Shown here: positions 1 to 7,344 of the stretch, piece after piece
Layout: every line of letters starts with the position of its first letter
How positions within the stretch are numbered: position 1 is the stretch's first letter
Assembly (NCBI GenBank): GCA_027488755.1
Contig: JAIYAZ010000053.1
Span: forward strand, 1 to 35,942
Direction of reading: 5' to 3'
Length of the DNA: 35,942 bases
DNA from: Verrucomicrobiaceae bacterium
GTDB taxonomy: Bacteria > Verrucomicrobiota > Verrucomicrobiia > Chthoniobacterales > JAATET01
Made by a program: the position numbers and the translations under genes
The notes under the pieces: generated by a model
The model's database searches: none
Seen by the model: the letters and a program-made list of their open reading frames with translations, nothing else
Told to the model about the DNA's origin: nothing

Positions 1-360
1 AGCGACCTGCGCAAGAAGCACGGCGCGCCGTGGATCCTGCTCGCCCATGAACCGCCCGTCGATACGCCCTTGGCCGTCGACTACTTTTCCGGGGAGGCCA
101 TGCAAACCCGGCAAGTCATTGAATCCGCCCAACCGGATTTCTCGCTTCACGGGCACCTCCACGAATCCCCCACCCACGATCGCGGAGCTTGGCGAACGCA
201 GATCGGATCAACCTGCTGCTTAAACGCGGGCCAAACTCGTCGCGGTGAACTCCCTCAGTGCATCCTGCTCGACTGGGAATCCCCGCTCAAGATTACTGCC
301 CGATGGATCGCCGAGGAGTCCGGCAAACGCGGGCGGTGGGAAGACCCGGAGTGGGAGTAA
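1..360 (+). CDS. Metallophosphoesterase, C-terminal fragment (5' end outside window)
   Basis: The frame is open from base 1 and ends at a TAA at 358-360, so only the last 119 residues are seen. The fragment holds two late motifs of calcineurin-like metallophosphoesterases: LLAHEPP near the start and HGHLHES in the middle (the GHxH metal-binding motif). These enzymes bind two metal ions and hydrolyse phosphomonoesters, phosphodiesters or nucleotides; the substrate cannot be told from this part. The TTG at 70 is not needed as a start, because the homologous sequence continues upstream of it. The gene is followed by the higA-like gene after 57 bases. A second, complete member of the superfamily lies at 2427-3317 on the other strand, and the two are not close copies. 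Confidence 0.8.
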   Translation, partial: SDLRKKHGAPWILLAHEPPVDTPLAVDYFSGEAMQTRQVIESAQPDFSLHGHLHESPTHDRGAWRTQIGSTCCLNAGQTRRGELPQCILLDWESPLKITARWIAEESGKRGRWEDPEWE

Positions 361-417
361 CCGCCACTCCGCGAAAAATCTCGAATTCCCGTTCCAAGGT
401 GGCATTGGTAAAGACGC

Positions 418-684
418 ATGAGCGCGCCTGCCCGCACCCACATTCCTTTGATTAGTCCCGGGGACATTCTTCTGGAGGAGTTCATGCGCCCCCTCAAGTT
501 GAGCGTCGAGAAAGTCGCTCAAGCGATCGGCGTACCTCCACTCGAGATCCGTCAGGTCATCAAGGGCACGCGGGCAATCACTCCCGAAATGGCCCTCCGG
601 CTCGGCGCTTGTTTCAACACGTCCGCGCGTTTTTGGGTCAACCTTCAGTCCAATTTCGCGCTCCGCAAAATCGAGATCGCCTAG
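418..684 (+). CDS. higA: HigA-family addiction module antitoxin (XRE-type HTH), orphan
   Basis: An 88-residue protein that follows the HigA/VapI pattern from end to end: an SPGDILLEEFMRPL start, a helix-turn-helix around residues 30-55 (VAQAIGVPPLEIRQVIKG), then ITPEMALRLG and the typical ending FWVNLQSNFAL. HigA proteins bind the HigB mRNA-interferase toxin and repress their own promoter. HigB normally lies directly upstream, but only 57 bases separate this gene from the metallophosphoesterase, and no HigB-like frame follows it either. It is therefore an orphan antitoxin, perhaps acting as an anti-addiction factor or simple regulator. No clear Shine-Dalgarno site precedes the ATG. Family assignment is firm; function as an antitoxin here is inferred. 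Confidence 0.85.
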   Translation: MSAPARTHIPLISPGDILLEEFMRPLKLSVEKVAQAIGVPPLEIRQVIKGTRAITPEMALRLGACFNTSARFWVNLQSNFALRKIEIA

Positions 685-838
685 GCGCGTATCGGCGCCT
701 GGCAGTCTTTAGACAAGCGCCCAGCGCCAACTTTTTGATTCGAGGGATTTCAGGGGGGGCCGACTTCCAGAAGGCTACGCACCAAATCTCCAGCGCGTGC
801 GCCCCGATCGTGTATTGCCTCTCGCCGCGCGGGCTTAA

Positions 839-870
839 AATCTATTCACGGAGCCGCATCAGAATAGAAA
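839..870 (+). promoter_or_regulatory. Upstream operator-like half-sites of the HipA-like gene
   Basis: AATCTATTC at 839-847 and GAATAGAAA at 862-870 repeat, in everted orientation with 14 bases between them, the half-sites of the perfect palindrome at 903-924 (9/9 and 7/9 matches). This looks like a second, weaker binding site for the same regulator. The 242 bases between higA and the kinase gene hold no convincing gene. Confidence 0.5.
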
Positions 871-902
871 TAGCTGGATTCCTTCAGATAAGTTGACCGA
901 TT

Positions 903-924
903 GAATAGATTCTCTAATCTATTC
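903..924 (+). promoter_or_regulatory. Perfect palindromic operator abutting the HipA-like start codon
   Basis: GAATAGATT (903-911) and AATCTATTC (916-924) form a perfect 9-bp inverted repeat with a CTCT centre, ending two bases before the ATG at 927. A TTGACC at 893-898 could serve as a -35 element, in which case a regulator bound to the palindrome would cover the -10 region and the start. No Shine-Dalgarno site fits between the palindrome and the ATG, so the mRNA may be leaderless. The HTH at the N-terminus of the encoded protein is the obvious candidate to bind here. Confidence 0.7.
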
Positions 925-926
925 AT

Positions 927-2282
927 ATGGATCCTGCAGCCAGTCTCCGTCTCGAGTTTCTCCGCCACGGCGTGAGGAGCGCGAAGGAACTAGCGAGTGG
1001 ACTCGGCGTGAGTCAGCCGACCATCTCCCGATACCTGACCGAACTCGAAACGTCCCAACCGGGCCAGCTCATCCGACTCGGAGAAGGGAGAGCTACCCGC
1101 TACGGCCTCGCCAATCCCATCTCCGATCTCGGTTTCGAATGGCCACTTTACCTGATCACGGAGGACGGCTCCCCCGACCAGCTTGGCCGTCTCCAGTATC
1201 TCGCGGGCGGAGCCTGGCATTTCGAAAGTTCGGGACACCGAATCAACGCCGTGCTTTGCGCGGAAGATTTCCGGTCGGGCATTTTTCCCGGCCTGCCGTG
1301 GTTTCTTGACGACCTGAGGCCCCAGGGATTTTTGGGACGATCCTTCGCGCGCATTTACGGAAAGGAACTGGGACAAGGCCCGGATCCCACGACGTGGACT
1401 TCCCCGGCCGTCGCGGAAGCGCTCGTCCGATACGGGCATGATTTACCCGGGGCTTTCGTGATCGGCACTCGCTCTCTCGGCGCGGCCCTGACGGAAATGG
1501 GACTGCGGCAACTTGTTCCAGAGCAGCGCGGCGGGCTCTATCCCCAGCTCGCTGAGGCAGCGATCGCCGGCCAACTGCTCGGCTCTTCCGCTGGCGGAGA
1601 GCAGCCGAAATTTGGAGCGATGCTGCTTGATAACGGCACTTCGAAAAATGTCCTGGTGAAGTTCTCGGGCGCGATGGATCAGCCCGAACATCGGCGCTGG
1701 GCCGATCTTCTCGCCGCGGAGCACATCGCGGCGGAAACGCTTCGGGCGCACGGGGTTCCCGCCAGTCTCAGCACGCTTCATGACTTTGACGGACGCCGAT
1801 TTCTGGAGGTGGTTCGCTTCGACCGGCACGGAGCGAACGGCCGCATTCCGCTCGTTTCTCTGCGGGCTTTGGACGCTGCCTACTATGGAGCACTCCACAC
1901 CCCGTGGGCAGCGGCCGCCAATCGACTGGAAAATGACGGCTGGCTCAGCGCCACCGATGCCGCCACGCTTCGGTTGCTCGGTGCGTTCGGGCAGCTCATT
2001 GCCAACACGGACATGCACTACGGAAACGTGAGTCTGATTCTCGAGGGGCGACGCCCCGTGAAGCTCGCCCCGTCCTACGACATGCTGCCAATGGCCTACC
2101 GGCCCGCCGTCGACGGCACGCTTCCGACGCGCTCCGAGCTTCCTCGCTTAGAGCGCACTCCCGCCGTGGCGAGAGCCACGGATCTGGCGGCCAACTTCTG
2201 GGGGCACGTCGCGGAGAGCGCGAAGGTGTCTGCTGGGTTCCGGGAAATCGCCGCGCGGCATGCGCGGGAACTGCGCGGCTAG
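927..2282 (+). CDS. yjjJ: HipA-family Ser/Thr kinase with N-terminal HTH (YjjJ type)
   Basis: A 451-residue protein with the architecture of E. coli YjjJ: a winged helix-turn-helix at residues 15-45 (SAKELASGLGVSQPTISRYL) fused to a HipA-like kinase. Kinase landmarks are SAGGEQPKFG (about 218-227), the lysine of VLVKFSG, the catalytic loop IANTDMHYGN (about 357-366; Asp, His and Asn present) and the metal-binding APSYDM. HipA kinases phosphorylate translation-related proteins such as aminoacyl-tRNA synthetases; the target of this one is unknown. In classic hipBA the DNA-binding antitoxin is a separate protein, whereas here it sits on the kinase, so autoregulation through the palindrome beside its start is likely. 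The neighbouring higA is a different family and not an obvious partner. Confidence 0.85.
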   Translation: MDPAASLRLEFLRHGVRSAKELASGLGVSQPTISRYLTELETSQPGQLIRLGEGRATRYGLANPISDLGFEWPLYLITEDGSPDQLGRLQYLAGGAWHFESSGHRINAVLCAEDFRSGIFPGLPWFLDDLRPQGFLGRSFARIYGKELGQGPDPTTWTSPAVAEALVRYGHDLPGAFVIGTRSLGAALTEMGLRQLVPEQRGGLYPQLAEAAIAGQLLGSSAGGEQPKFGAMLLDNGTSKNVLVKFSGAMDQPEHRRWADLLAAEHIAAETLRAHGVPASLSTLHDFDGRRFLEVVRFDRHGANGRIPLVSLRALDAAYYGALHTPWAAAANRLENDGWLSATDAATLRLLGAFGQLIANTDMHYGNVSLILEGRRPVKLAPSYDMLPMAYRPAVDGTLPTRSELPRLERTPAVARATDLAANFWGHVAESAKVSAGFREIAARHARELRG

Positions 2283-2366
2283 AGGTCTTGCGCAAAGGCC
2301 ACCGCTTGCCGGTCTCGAACCGCCGGAATTTGGCCTCGAGCTGGATCAGTTCCTCGCGTCTGCCGC

Positions 2367-2389
2367 GGGGGGAGAAGGTCGCTCCCCCC
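2367..2389. terminator. Strong hairpin between convergent genes
   Basis: GGGGGGAG (2367-2374) pairs perfectly with CTCCCCCC (2382-2389) across a 7-base loop. It lies in the 144 bases between the converging HipA-like kinase and metallophosphoesterase genes. No T-run follows on either strand, so it is only a plausible bidirectional transcription end or mRNA 3' stabiliser. Confidence 0.45.
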
Positions 2390-2426
2390 CTGAGCACCGA
2401 GGAGTTGGAGCGGGAGGCTTTGGTTT

Positions 2427-3317
2427 CTACTCGTCCGCTCCGAGGCCGCACCATTTGAGGGCCCGGGAATCGGTGTCGAATATCACGCCAGAGAACAATC
2501 CGTAATGTGTTCCAACGTTGAACGACCTGACTCCCTGGCAATCCCGCTCGGGAACCAGGTAATGAGTGTGCCCGCACATGGCGAGGTCAATCGATGCGGC
2601 CCGCTCTTCGAGAACTTTGCCGACGAGGGTGTTGCCGGAATATGCGGAGAGCATGTCAAGAGCTCCGCGTCCGAGGGGATGGCCGCGCAGTTCCGCCCAC
2701 GGGCACGTGTGCGTGGCGACGAGGATCCGGCGACCACTCGCGATTGCCGCATCGAGACGCTCACGGATTGCTCGCGCTTCGTGGCGGGCATCCTCGAGGA
2801 GATTTGCCGCGCAGTTGGGCAGCGCCGCAAAGTCATTCCAGAAAAGGCGGCCGATTCCGCCGGACAGGTAGTTCTCGCGGGTGATCCGGACGCCCTCGAC
2901 CTCCAGATCCGGAACCGCCATTCCAAGATCAAAATGCCCGTAGCCTCCGACGATCGTGATCTCGCCCCATTCGGCGTTCTGGCTATCGAGCAGAACGGCA
3001 TCGATCTGCGCCGCTTGGGGAATCCAAAAATGCTCTCGGACGTCGGAGAGCCTCGGGTAGTGCGCGTGGAGGTCAGGATCCATCCAGTGGTCGTGATTGC
3101 CGAGGCAAAATGCGAGAGGGCGGTTCCCGACTAGCTTGCGCAGGACGGGGAGATAATCCTGGGCAGTGCGCGCTGTCGCCAAATCTCCGGCCACCACGAC
3201 CGCATCAGGATTTTCGGAAGCAACGACGAGGCGGAACTGCTCCGCACAAGTCAGCCCGGATGCCCGGTCACGAGTGGGGATGTTGAGATGCAGGTCAGCG
3301 GTGAGCAAGATTCGCAT
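2427..3317 (-). CDS. Metallophosphoesterase (calcineurin-like)
   Basis: A complete 296-residue calcineurin-like phosphoesterase. The five metal-binding blocks occur in order: ADLHLN (residues 7-12), VVAGDLA (about 41-47), CLGNHDHW (about 71-78), ATHTCPW (about 199-205) and MCGHTHYL (about 248-255). It should hydrolyse a phosphoester with a dinuclear metal centre, probably in the cytoplasm since no signal peptide is seen. The ATG has a good ribosome site, AGGAG six bases upstream. It is the last of a row of minus-strand genes (AAA+ ATPase, HAD phosphatase, this gene), but 258 bases separate it from the HAD gene, so it may have its own promoter. The substrate could be nucleotides, protein or DNA ends; the sequence does not decide. 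Confidence 0.9.
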   Translation of the reverse strand: MRILLTADLHLNIPTRDRASGLTCAEQFRLVVASENPDAVVVAGDLATARTAQDYLPVLRKLVGNRPLAFCLGNHDHWMDPDLHAHYPRLSDVREHFWIPQAAQIDAVLLDSQNAEWGEITIVGGYGHFDLGMAVPDLEVEGVRITRENYLSGGIGRLFWNDFAALPNCAANLLEDARHEARAIRERLDAAIASGRRILVATHTCPWAELRGHPLGRGALDMLSAYSGNTLVGKVLEERAASIDLAMCGHTHYLVPERDCQGVRSFNVGTHYGLFSGVIFDTDSRALKWCGLGADE

Positions 3318-3352
3318 GGGAGGCTCCTGAGATAGAAAGTTTAGGATAGCAC

Positions 3353-3367
3353 GCGGGAGAATCCCGC
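3353..3367 (-). promoter_or_regulatory. Short inverted repeat upstream of the metallophosphoesterase
   Basis: GCGGGA and TCCCGC flank a GAA centre, 36-50 bases upstream of the gene's ATG. It may be an operator or a 5' hairpin. The rest of the 258-base gap (3318-3575) shows no gene, only GC-rich and purine-rich stretches and another short repeat, CCCCG-AATAAA-CGGGG, near 3501-3516. Confidence 0.3.
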
Positions 3368-3530
3368 CGGGAATCCTTCCCCTCCCCGCCCCGCGACCCG
3401 CCGCAAAGTAAGGCGAAGGGGAACGCTACAGAGTAAAAAGAGGGAAAAATGACCCTGGAGAGGGGGCAAAAACATGTCGCCCGGAAACCGGCCAAATGGG
3501 CCCCGAATAAACGGGGGTCGGTCCACTTTG

Positions 3531-3548
3531 AAAAAAGACGGAGTCGTC
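3531..3548 (-). terminator. Possible weak intrinsic terminator after the HAD gene
   Basis: Read on the minus strand, GACG-ACTC-CGTC forms a 4-bp stem followed at once by six Ts, 27-45 bases past the HAD stop codon. The stem is short, so this is a weak candidate. Confidence 0.25.
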
Positions 3549-3575
3549 GGGATTAAGACCCCAACCCCGCATTGG

Positions 3576-4049
3576 CTAACGAATCCCCTCCCCGAACCGG
3601 TCCGCGCATGCCCGAACCTTGACCGCCCAGTCAGGGTCGTCGCGGGCGATCAGGCAAACGCAAAACCCCGCGGCTCCTCCGGCCGCCGCGATTTGCTCGG
3701 AGTCGTCCACGTGAAGGTCGATCCCGAACCAGGGCGGCATCTTAGCCGCCACCTCCAGAGGCAACACCCCACGTTCCGCACACGCATTCTCATGAATCTG
3801 CTGGTTGATGACTCCGGCGACCGGCAAACCGGCCCGGTGAGCCCACGCAAGCAGGCTGCTCCGGGAGTAGAGCGCGTTGGTGTAGAACCAGATCTCCCAA
3901 CCCCGTTCGCTGAGTTCACGCAGAAGCGCCGGAACTCCGTCCCGGAGCCGAAGCACCTTGCGCGGCTCGACGTAGTTGTAGATCGGCGGCCCGGCAAGGC
4001 CGGGGTCGGAAACAAAGAGCGTCCCGTCTAAATCAAATGAGATTTTCAC
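3576..4049 (-). CDS. HAD-superfamily phosphatase-like protein
   Basis: A 157-residue protein starting at GTG, chosen because GGAGGAG lies eight bases upstream. HAD motif I is FDLDGTL (residues 5-11, with the nucleophile and acid/base Asp residues), motif II is the FYTNAL segment (about 55-60), and the late motif is LHVDDSE (about 112-118). Proteins of this size and pattern are small phosphatases of the NIF/NagD-like or polynucleotide-phosphatase-like branches; the substrate is unknown. No typical motif III lysine stands out, although KMPPWFGIDL is in the right place. It sits between the AAA+ ATPase gene (195 bases upstream) and the metallophosphoesterase gene, both on the same strand. Confidence 0.8.
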   Translation of the reverse strand: MKISFDLDGTLFVSDPGLAGPPIYNYVEPRKVLRLRDGVPALLRELSERGWEIWFYTNALYSRSSLLAWAHRAGLPVAGVINQQIHENACAERGVLPLEVAAKMPPWFGIDLHVDDSEQIAAAGGAAGFCVCLIARDDPDWAVKVRACADRFGEGIR

Positions 4050-4244
4050 CGGCTGAACTCCTCCATGTAATAGTTTTTAGATGCTCCTTTGATAAGCGGC
4101 CTCTGGGGTTCTTCTCCATTTTCCAAGGGGACACGGGCAGCAAACAATTCGGGAGATACGGGAAACGCACCGCAGCCGCCGAGCCGATCGGCTTTCTCGG
4201 ATTGGCCCGCGCGGATTGCGCATTCGCCGACTCGAATCCGCCGA

Positions 4245-5273
4245 CTACACCATCATTTCCTGATCCGCAGTCACTTCGAGCCCAACCGGCGAACGGACCG
4301 CTTTCCTCTCCGCTATCAATAGGTCAACGAGCAACTCTTCCAGGAACCGTGGACCTTTTCGGTTACGCATCGCCAGAGGAATTGCGTCCTTCCCCATCGA
4401 GAGGAAACGCTTCCGGAAGTTCGCCGGAACCTGTTCCGCACACCGCTGAAGCATTTCATGATAATGGCATTCTGTGAGAGGAGGGAGGATAAGCACCTCG
4501 GACCGGAAACGATTGGCAAGCTCGGGAGGAATCGACTCCGCCAGCTTCTTCAAACTGGTTATCTCGGCAGAGGCGGAGCCTTGGCGAAAACCGATTGGAG
4601 TCGTCTGCTGTGCCTCCCAGAGGTCTTGGAAGGCTCCCATTCCGATTAACATTGTGCGCGTAGACAGGACCTCCCTCGCCGATTCAATCGTGCTGGAGCC
4701 AATAACCTCATCTTCATCTTGATCTCGAAGGTTGTTCGGGATCCGCAGGTCCAAGAGGGAGAACACCTCGGTCAGCAAGAAGACCTCCCAGGAACTATTG
4801 CGACTGAGCTTGTCAATTTCGTCGACGGCAATGATGACACCTTCCGCGCTCTTGTGTTTCGCGAGGAAGTCGACGATGGCCGGCCAGGTGGTGGATGCAC
4901 CACGGGTTGAGCACCCTATGAGGACCCATTCTGAGAGGGAGATCAGAAAAATGGGGATGTTGAGAGCCTTCGCAACCGCCGTTGCGAGATAGGTTTTTCC
5001 ACCTCCGGTAGGCCCGACAATGAGCGAGTTCGTCCGCAACCGGACGGGAAAGCACTGGCGTTGGGTAAAGAGCGCGACCCGAGTGAGATCGAGAAGTTGC
5101 TCAAAGGCCTTTTGCTGGTGGGGAAGGACGAGCGCGGCGGTGGCCTCGGGCGAGGCCTCCAGCGCGGGAGTGACCACGTCCTCCGCCCGGGGGGCAGAAT
5201 CTGATTCTTGCATGGTGGGGTTTGAACCTGCGGGGACCGCGTAGGTGCTGACTTGCTGGTTTATCATAGGCAT
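4245..5273 (-). CDS. AAA+ ATPase, ClpX/AAA_2-like
   Basis: A 342-residue AAA+ protein with Walker A GPTGGGKT (residues 87-94), Walker B IIAVDEID (147-154), and a later RTMLIGMGAFQDLW segment resembling the sensor region of ClpX/HslU ATPases. The C-terminal third (LPPLTECHYHEMLQRC onward) looks like an AAA lid. The first 45 residues are low-complexity and acidic, with no zinc-binding domain as in true ClpX. It probably remodels a protein or nucleoprotein partner; the small upstream protein (5391-5735) is a candidate partner. Start choice is uncertain: no ribosome site precedes 5273, and in-frame ATGs at 5267 and 5213 are alternatives. Confidence 0.8.
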   Translation of the reverse strand: MPMINQQVSTYAVPAGSNPTMQESDSAPRAEDVVTPALEASPEATAALVLPHQQKAFEQLLDLTRVALFTQRQCFPVRLRTNSLIVGPTGGGKTYLATAVAKALNIPIFLISLSEWVLIGCSTRGASTTWPAIVDFLAKHKSAEGVIIAVDEIDKLSRNSSWEVFLLTEVFSLLDLRIPNNLRDQDEDEVIGSSTIESAREVLSTRTMLIGMGAFQDLWEAQQTTPIGFRQGSASAEITSLKKLAESIPPELANRFRSEVLILPPLTECHYHEMLQRCAEQVPANFRKRFLSMGKDAIPLAMRNRKGPRFLEELLVDLLIAERKAVRSPVGLEVTADQEMMV

Positions 5274-5390
5274 CGACCCAATAGGCTCGACGGGAACTGG
5301 CGCGCCAAATTCGCCAAAGATTTTTCGTCCTCTCGATGAGGTCGAGAAAACCCACTTAAGCTATTCGAGCCGAGATGGGTTCGCCGCAGG

Positions 5391-5735
5391 CTAATCAGCG
5401 CTGGAGCAAATCGGATCACCTCGGTTTTCAATCTCGAGATCGATGATCCGATGATCCAGTCCGAGGTCGGAAGGCAGCGGATCCAAAGGAAGCGCGCCCC
5501 GGCCAAGTGACTCCAGGTACGCAATCGACCAAGCGGGGCGCCCGCTCCTCCGGAGGAAATCAACCCAGCATGCCGCATCGATCCTCGCCCACCTGAGACA
5601 ATCTCGGAGACGATCAATCAACTCTTGGTCGGGATCCTCCCTGAGGACTTCCCGGGCGAGTCTCCTTTCCAGGTAGTCCTTGATCTGTGCGGGAGCGAAT
5701 TTGGCAATAAGCTCGAACTTTGATTTCAACTTCAT
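5391..5735 (-). CDS. Hypothetical protein, 114 aa
   Basis: I do not recognise this family. The protein is mostly helical and charged, with a basic N-terminal half (KLKSKFELIAKFAPAQIK, then LERRLAREVLRED) and a middle with W, C and R residues (RWARIDAACWVDFLRRSGRPAW). No signal peptide or membrane segment is visible. It lies 117 bases upstream of the AAA+ ATPase on the same strand and could be co-transcribed with it. Translation from the ATG at 5735 has no clear Shine-Dalgarno site. The coding nature rests on length, composition and operon position, so confidence is moderate. Confidence 0.55.
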   Translation of the reverse strand: MKLKSKFELIAKFAPAQIKDYLERRLAREVLREDPDQELIDRLRDCLRWARIDAACWVDFLRRSGRPAWSIAYLESLGRGALPLDPLPSDLGLDHRIIDLEIENRGDPICSSAD

Positions 5736-5944
5736 GTTTAAGGATGGCTTTTGTGGTTAATGGGGGTGATCGAGATTTCGGCGAACCGTTAAGAAGAAAT
5801 GTCCACGCGCAAACAGACTGGTCGCGCAAGACTGCAGCACTGGAGCACTTGGCGAACGGGTTCACGGTCGGCCGTCAAGGCCTTCAAACCGACCTGCGAG
5901 GGTTGACGGGGGGTGGTAAGCTCCATTCTCGATTTCCGTCTCAA

Positions 5945-6496
5945 ATGGACGCCAAAGATCCCATTCTCTTCCTCGATATTGACGGGGTCCTTAATACAAC
6001 TCGGAGCTGCAGCGCGCCCGGAGGGCGTGAGCACTTCTCAAGCGAAGCGGTTATCGCCCTGAAGCAGATTCTCGAGTTGAGCGGCACCCATATCGTGATC
6101 TCGAGTTCCTGGAGAGAGGACCACGCCCGCCTTCGCATCGTTCCCACCTTCGTGAAAAACGGACTCGAAGCGTTCGTTCATCGGATTCATGGCGCTACGC
6201 CGATTATCCCTGACGCTCCGGAATCGACCCGACGCGCAGACGAGATCGGCGCTTGGCTTGCGGGCGCCCAGATGTTTGACGGGCCTTGGCTTGTCATCGA
6301 CGACGATGTTGCCGTTCGCGAGTTTAGAGGAAGGCATATCCTTACCGATCACGATAAGGGCCTGACAATTGCCCACGTCTCCGAAGCGATAAAGATCCTG
6401 AAGCGACCACGCGGCAATGGTGACGCAGCGAGTAGTACGGCCTCGCGTACTTCCAAGTCCAAGCCGACCCGCGGGGGAACGCCCCGCGGATCGTGA
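5945..6496 (+). CDS. HAD-like phosphatase (Swiss Army Knife RNA-repair HAD type)
   Basis: A 183-residue protein with ILFLDIDGVLNT (residues 7-18), the HAD motif I form that occurs in the 'HAD domain in Swiss Army Knife RNA repair proteins' family. Motif II is VISSSWRED (about 46-54), and a late acidic WLVIDDDVA (about 116-124) is motif IV-like. Such domains are thought to remove phosphates from nucleic-acid ends, alone or inside RNA repair proteins; that role here is inferred from the family. The open frame extends upstream to 5720, but the homologous part begins at the ATG at 5945, so I chose that start. The last 30 residues are basic, S/T/K/R-rich and probably disordered. It converges with the sigma-like gene with 13 bases between the stops. 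Confidence 0.75.
   Translation: MDAKDPILFLDIDGVLNTTRSCSAPGGREHFSSEAVIALKQILELSGTHIVISSSWREDHARLRIVPTFVKNGLEAFVHRIHGATPIIPDAPESTRRADEIGAWLAGAQMFDGPWLVIDDDVAVREFRGRHILTDHDKGLTIAHVSEAIKILKRPRGNGDAASSTASRTSKSKPTRGGTPRGS
6469..6489 (+). terminator. Perfect hairpin at the 3' end of the HAD gene
   Basis: CCGCGGGG (6469-6476) pairs perfectly with CCCCGCGG (6482-6489) around GAACG, just before the TGA of the HAD gene and 21 bases from the end of the converging sigma-like gene. There is no T-run. It may act as a bidirectional barrier or 3' stabiliser. Confidence 0.4.
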
Positions 6497-6509
6497 ACCC
6501 GGATTCCCC

Positions 6510-7250
6510 TTACGCAAAGTCACGACGGATTTCTTCGAGCCGGCTTCGCCGCGCCCGGTTTTCCGTTCCGGTCAGCTTTCTTTTGTCGACCCCATTTAGC
6601 TCTTCCAACTGTTTCCCCGCCGCCGCACCGTCGCCCTGAAACTCCAGGCACTCAGCGAGAGCCATCGCAAGCTTCGTTGAAACCTCAGCGGGCCTGAGTG
6701 CCCCGAGACGGGTCATTCGCTTCATCTCCTCTCTCAAAACAATCGGAGACAAGCGCCCAAACGGTTCCGAACCGAGGTTTTCGAACCAGTTTACCTCATG
6801 CCCTTCGGAATCAAAAGTCGGAGCGGGCGGCTCGATAATCTGCGCAAACAGCCAACCTTCACGCTGCGCTGCCTGCCACCGCTGGCCGACCGACTTAGCG
6901 ATCACGCCCGCCAGATGGCCACACCCCTCAAATTCCGTCCTTCCGAGAACATATTTGTAAAGATTGAGCAGGCAATCCTGCACGAGATCCTCCGACTCGA
7001 TCCCACGGGGCAGCCCCCACTTGCCGACGACCCATCCGACCTTCATTTTGAACAGCCGCGTCAGGTCTTCCGCGAGCCCCTCATCGTTGCAGGCTCCTGC
7101 TTGATTGATCCGCTCGGTCGCACGCGCCAGACAGGCCCGCCAGGATTTTTCTTGACAGCCCCCGACAGATTTTTCTTGACACGGACCCTCCTCCGGCCCT
7201 TTATTAACAAACTGACGAAGGAAGTTTGAATTACTGTTATTCTTAATCAT
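6510..7250 (-). CDS. Sigma-70 region-2-like protein
   Basis: A 246-residue protein. Around residues 84-100, IESEDLVQDCLLNLYKYV strongly resembles region 2.1/2.2 of ECF sigma factors (the core-polymerase-binding 'EDLVQ..FL.LY' signature), and the following basic segment (HLAGVIAKSVGQRWQAAQREG) is in the place of region 2.3/2.4. The C-terminal part is helical and basic (KQLEELNGVDKRKLTGTENRARRSRLEEI) but shows no standard region 4 HTH. It may be a divergent sigma factor or a DNA-binding regulator derived from one. The ATG has a GAGGGA site seven bases upstream. The N-terminus carries a duplicated CQEKS motif encoded by a 24-bp tandem repeat. A second sigma-like gene lies at 29887-30642. Confidence 0.6.
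   Translation of the reverse strand: MIKNNSNSNFLRQFVNKGPEEGPCQEKSVGGCQEKSWRACLARATERINQAGACNDEGLAEDLTRLFKMKVGWVVGKWGLPRGIESEDLVQDCLLNLYKYVLGRTEFEGCGHLAGVIAKSVGQRWQAAQREGWLFAQIIEPPAPTFDSEGHEVNWFENLGSEPFGRLSPIVLREEMKRMTRLGALRPAEVSTKLAMALAECLEFQGDGAAAGKQLEELNGVDKRKLTGTENRARRSRLEEIRRDFA
7144..7181 (-). repeat. 24-bp tandem duplication in the sigma-like gene
   Basis: GATTTTTCTTGACA occurs at 7144-7157 and again at 7168-7181 (plus-strand reading), a period of 24 bp or eight codons. It encodes the repeated CQEKS(V/W) in the protein's N-terminus. The reading frame is kept, so it is a tolerated in-frame duplication. Confidence 0.8.
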
Positions 7251-7325
7251 AACAGAATCCCTCTTTCCTTCCCACGGACGGGCCGAAAGGCACCGTCAGA
7301 GGAAGTCCACTGCCCCCTCTGCGAC

Positions 7326-7344
7326 GGCTAGCTGCTAGCTAGCC
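7326..7344. repeat. Perfect hairpin over the ankyrin gene stop codon
   Basis: GGCTAGC (7326-7332) and GCTAGCC (7338-7344) form a perfect 7-bp stem with loop TGCTA, which contains the stop codon of the minus-strand ankyrin gene (7335-7337). There is no T-run, so it is at most a weak terminator; it may instead be a regulator site between the ankyrin and sigma-like genes. Confidence 0.5.
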
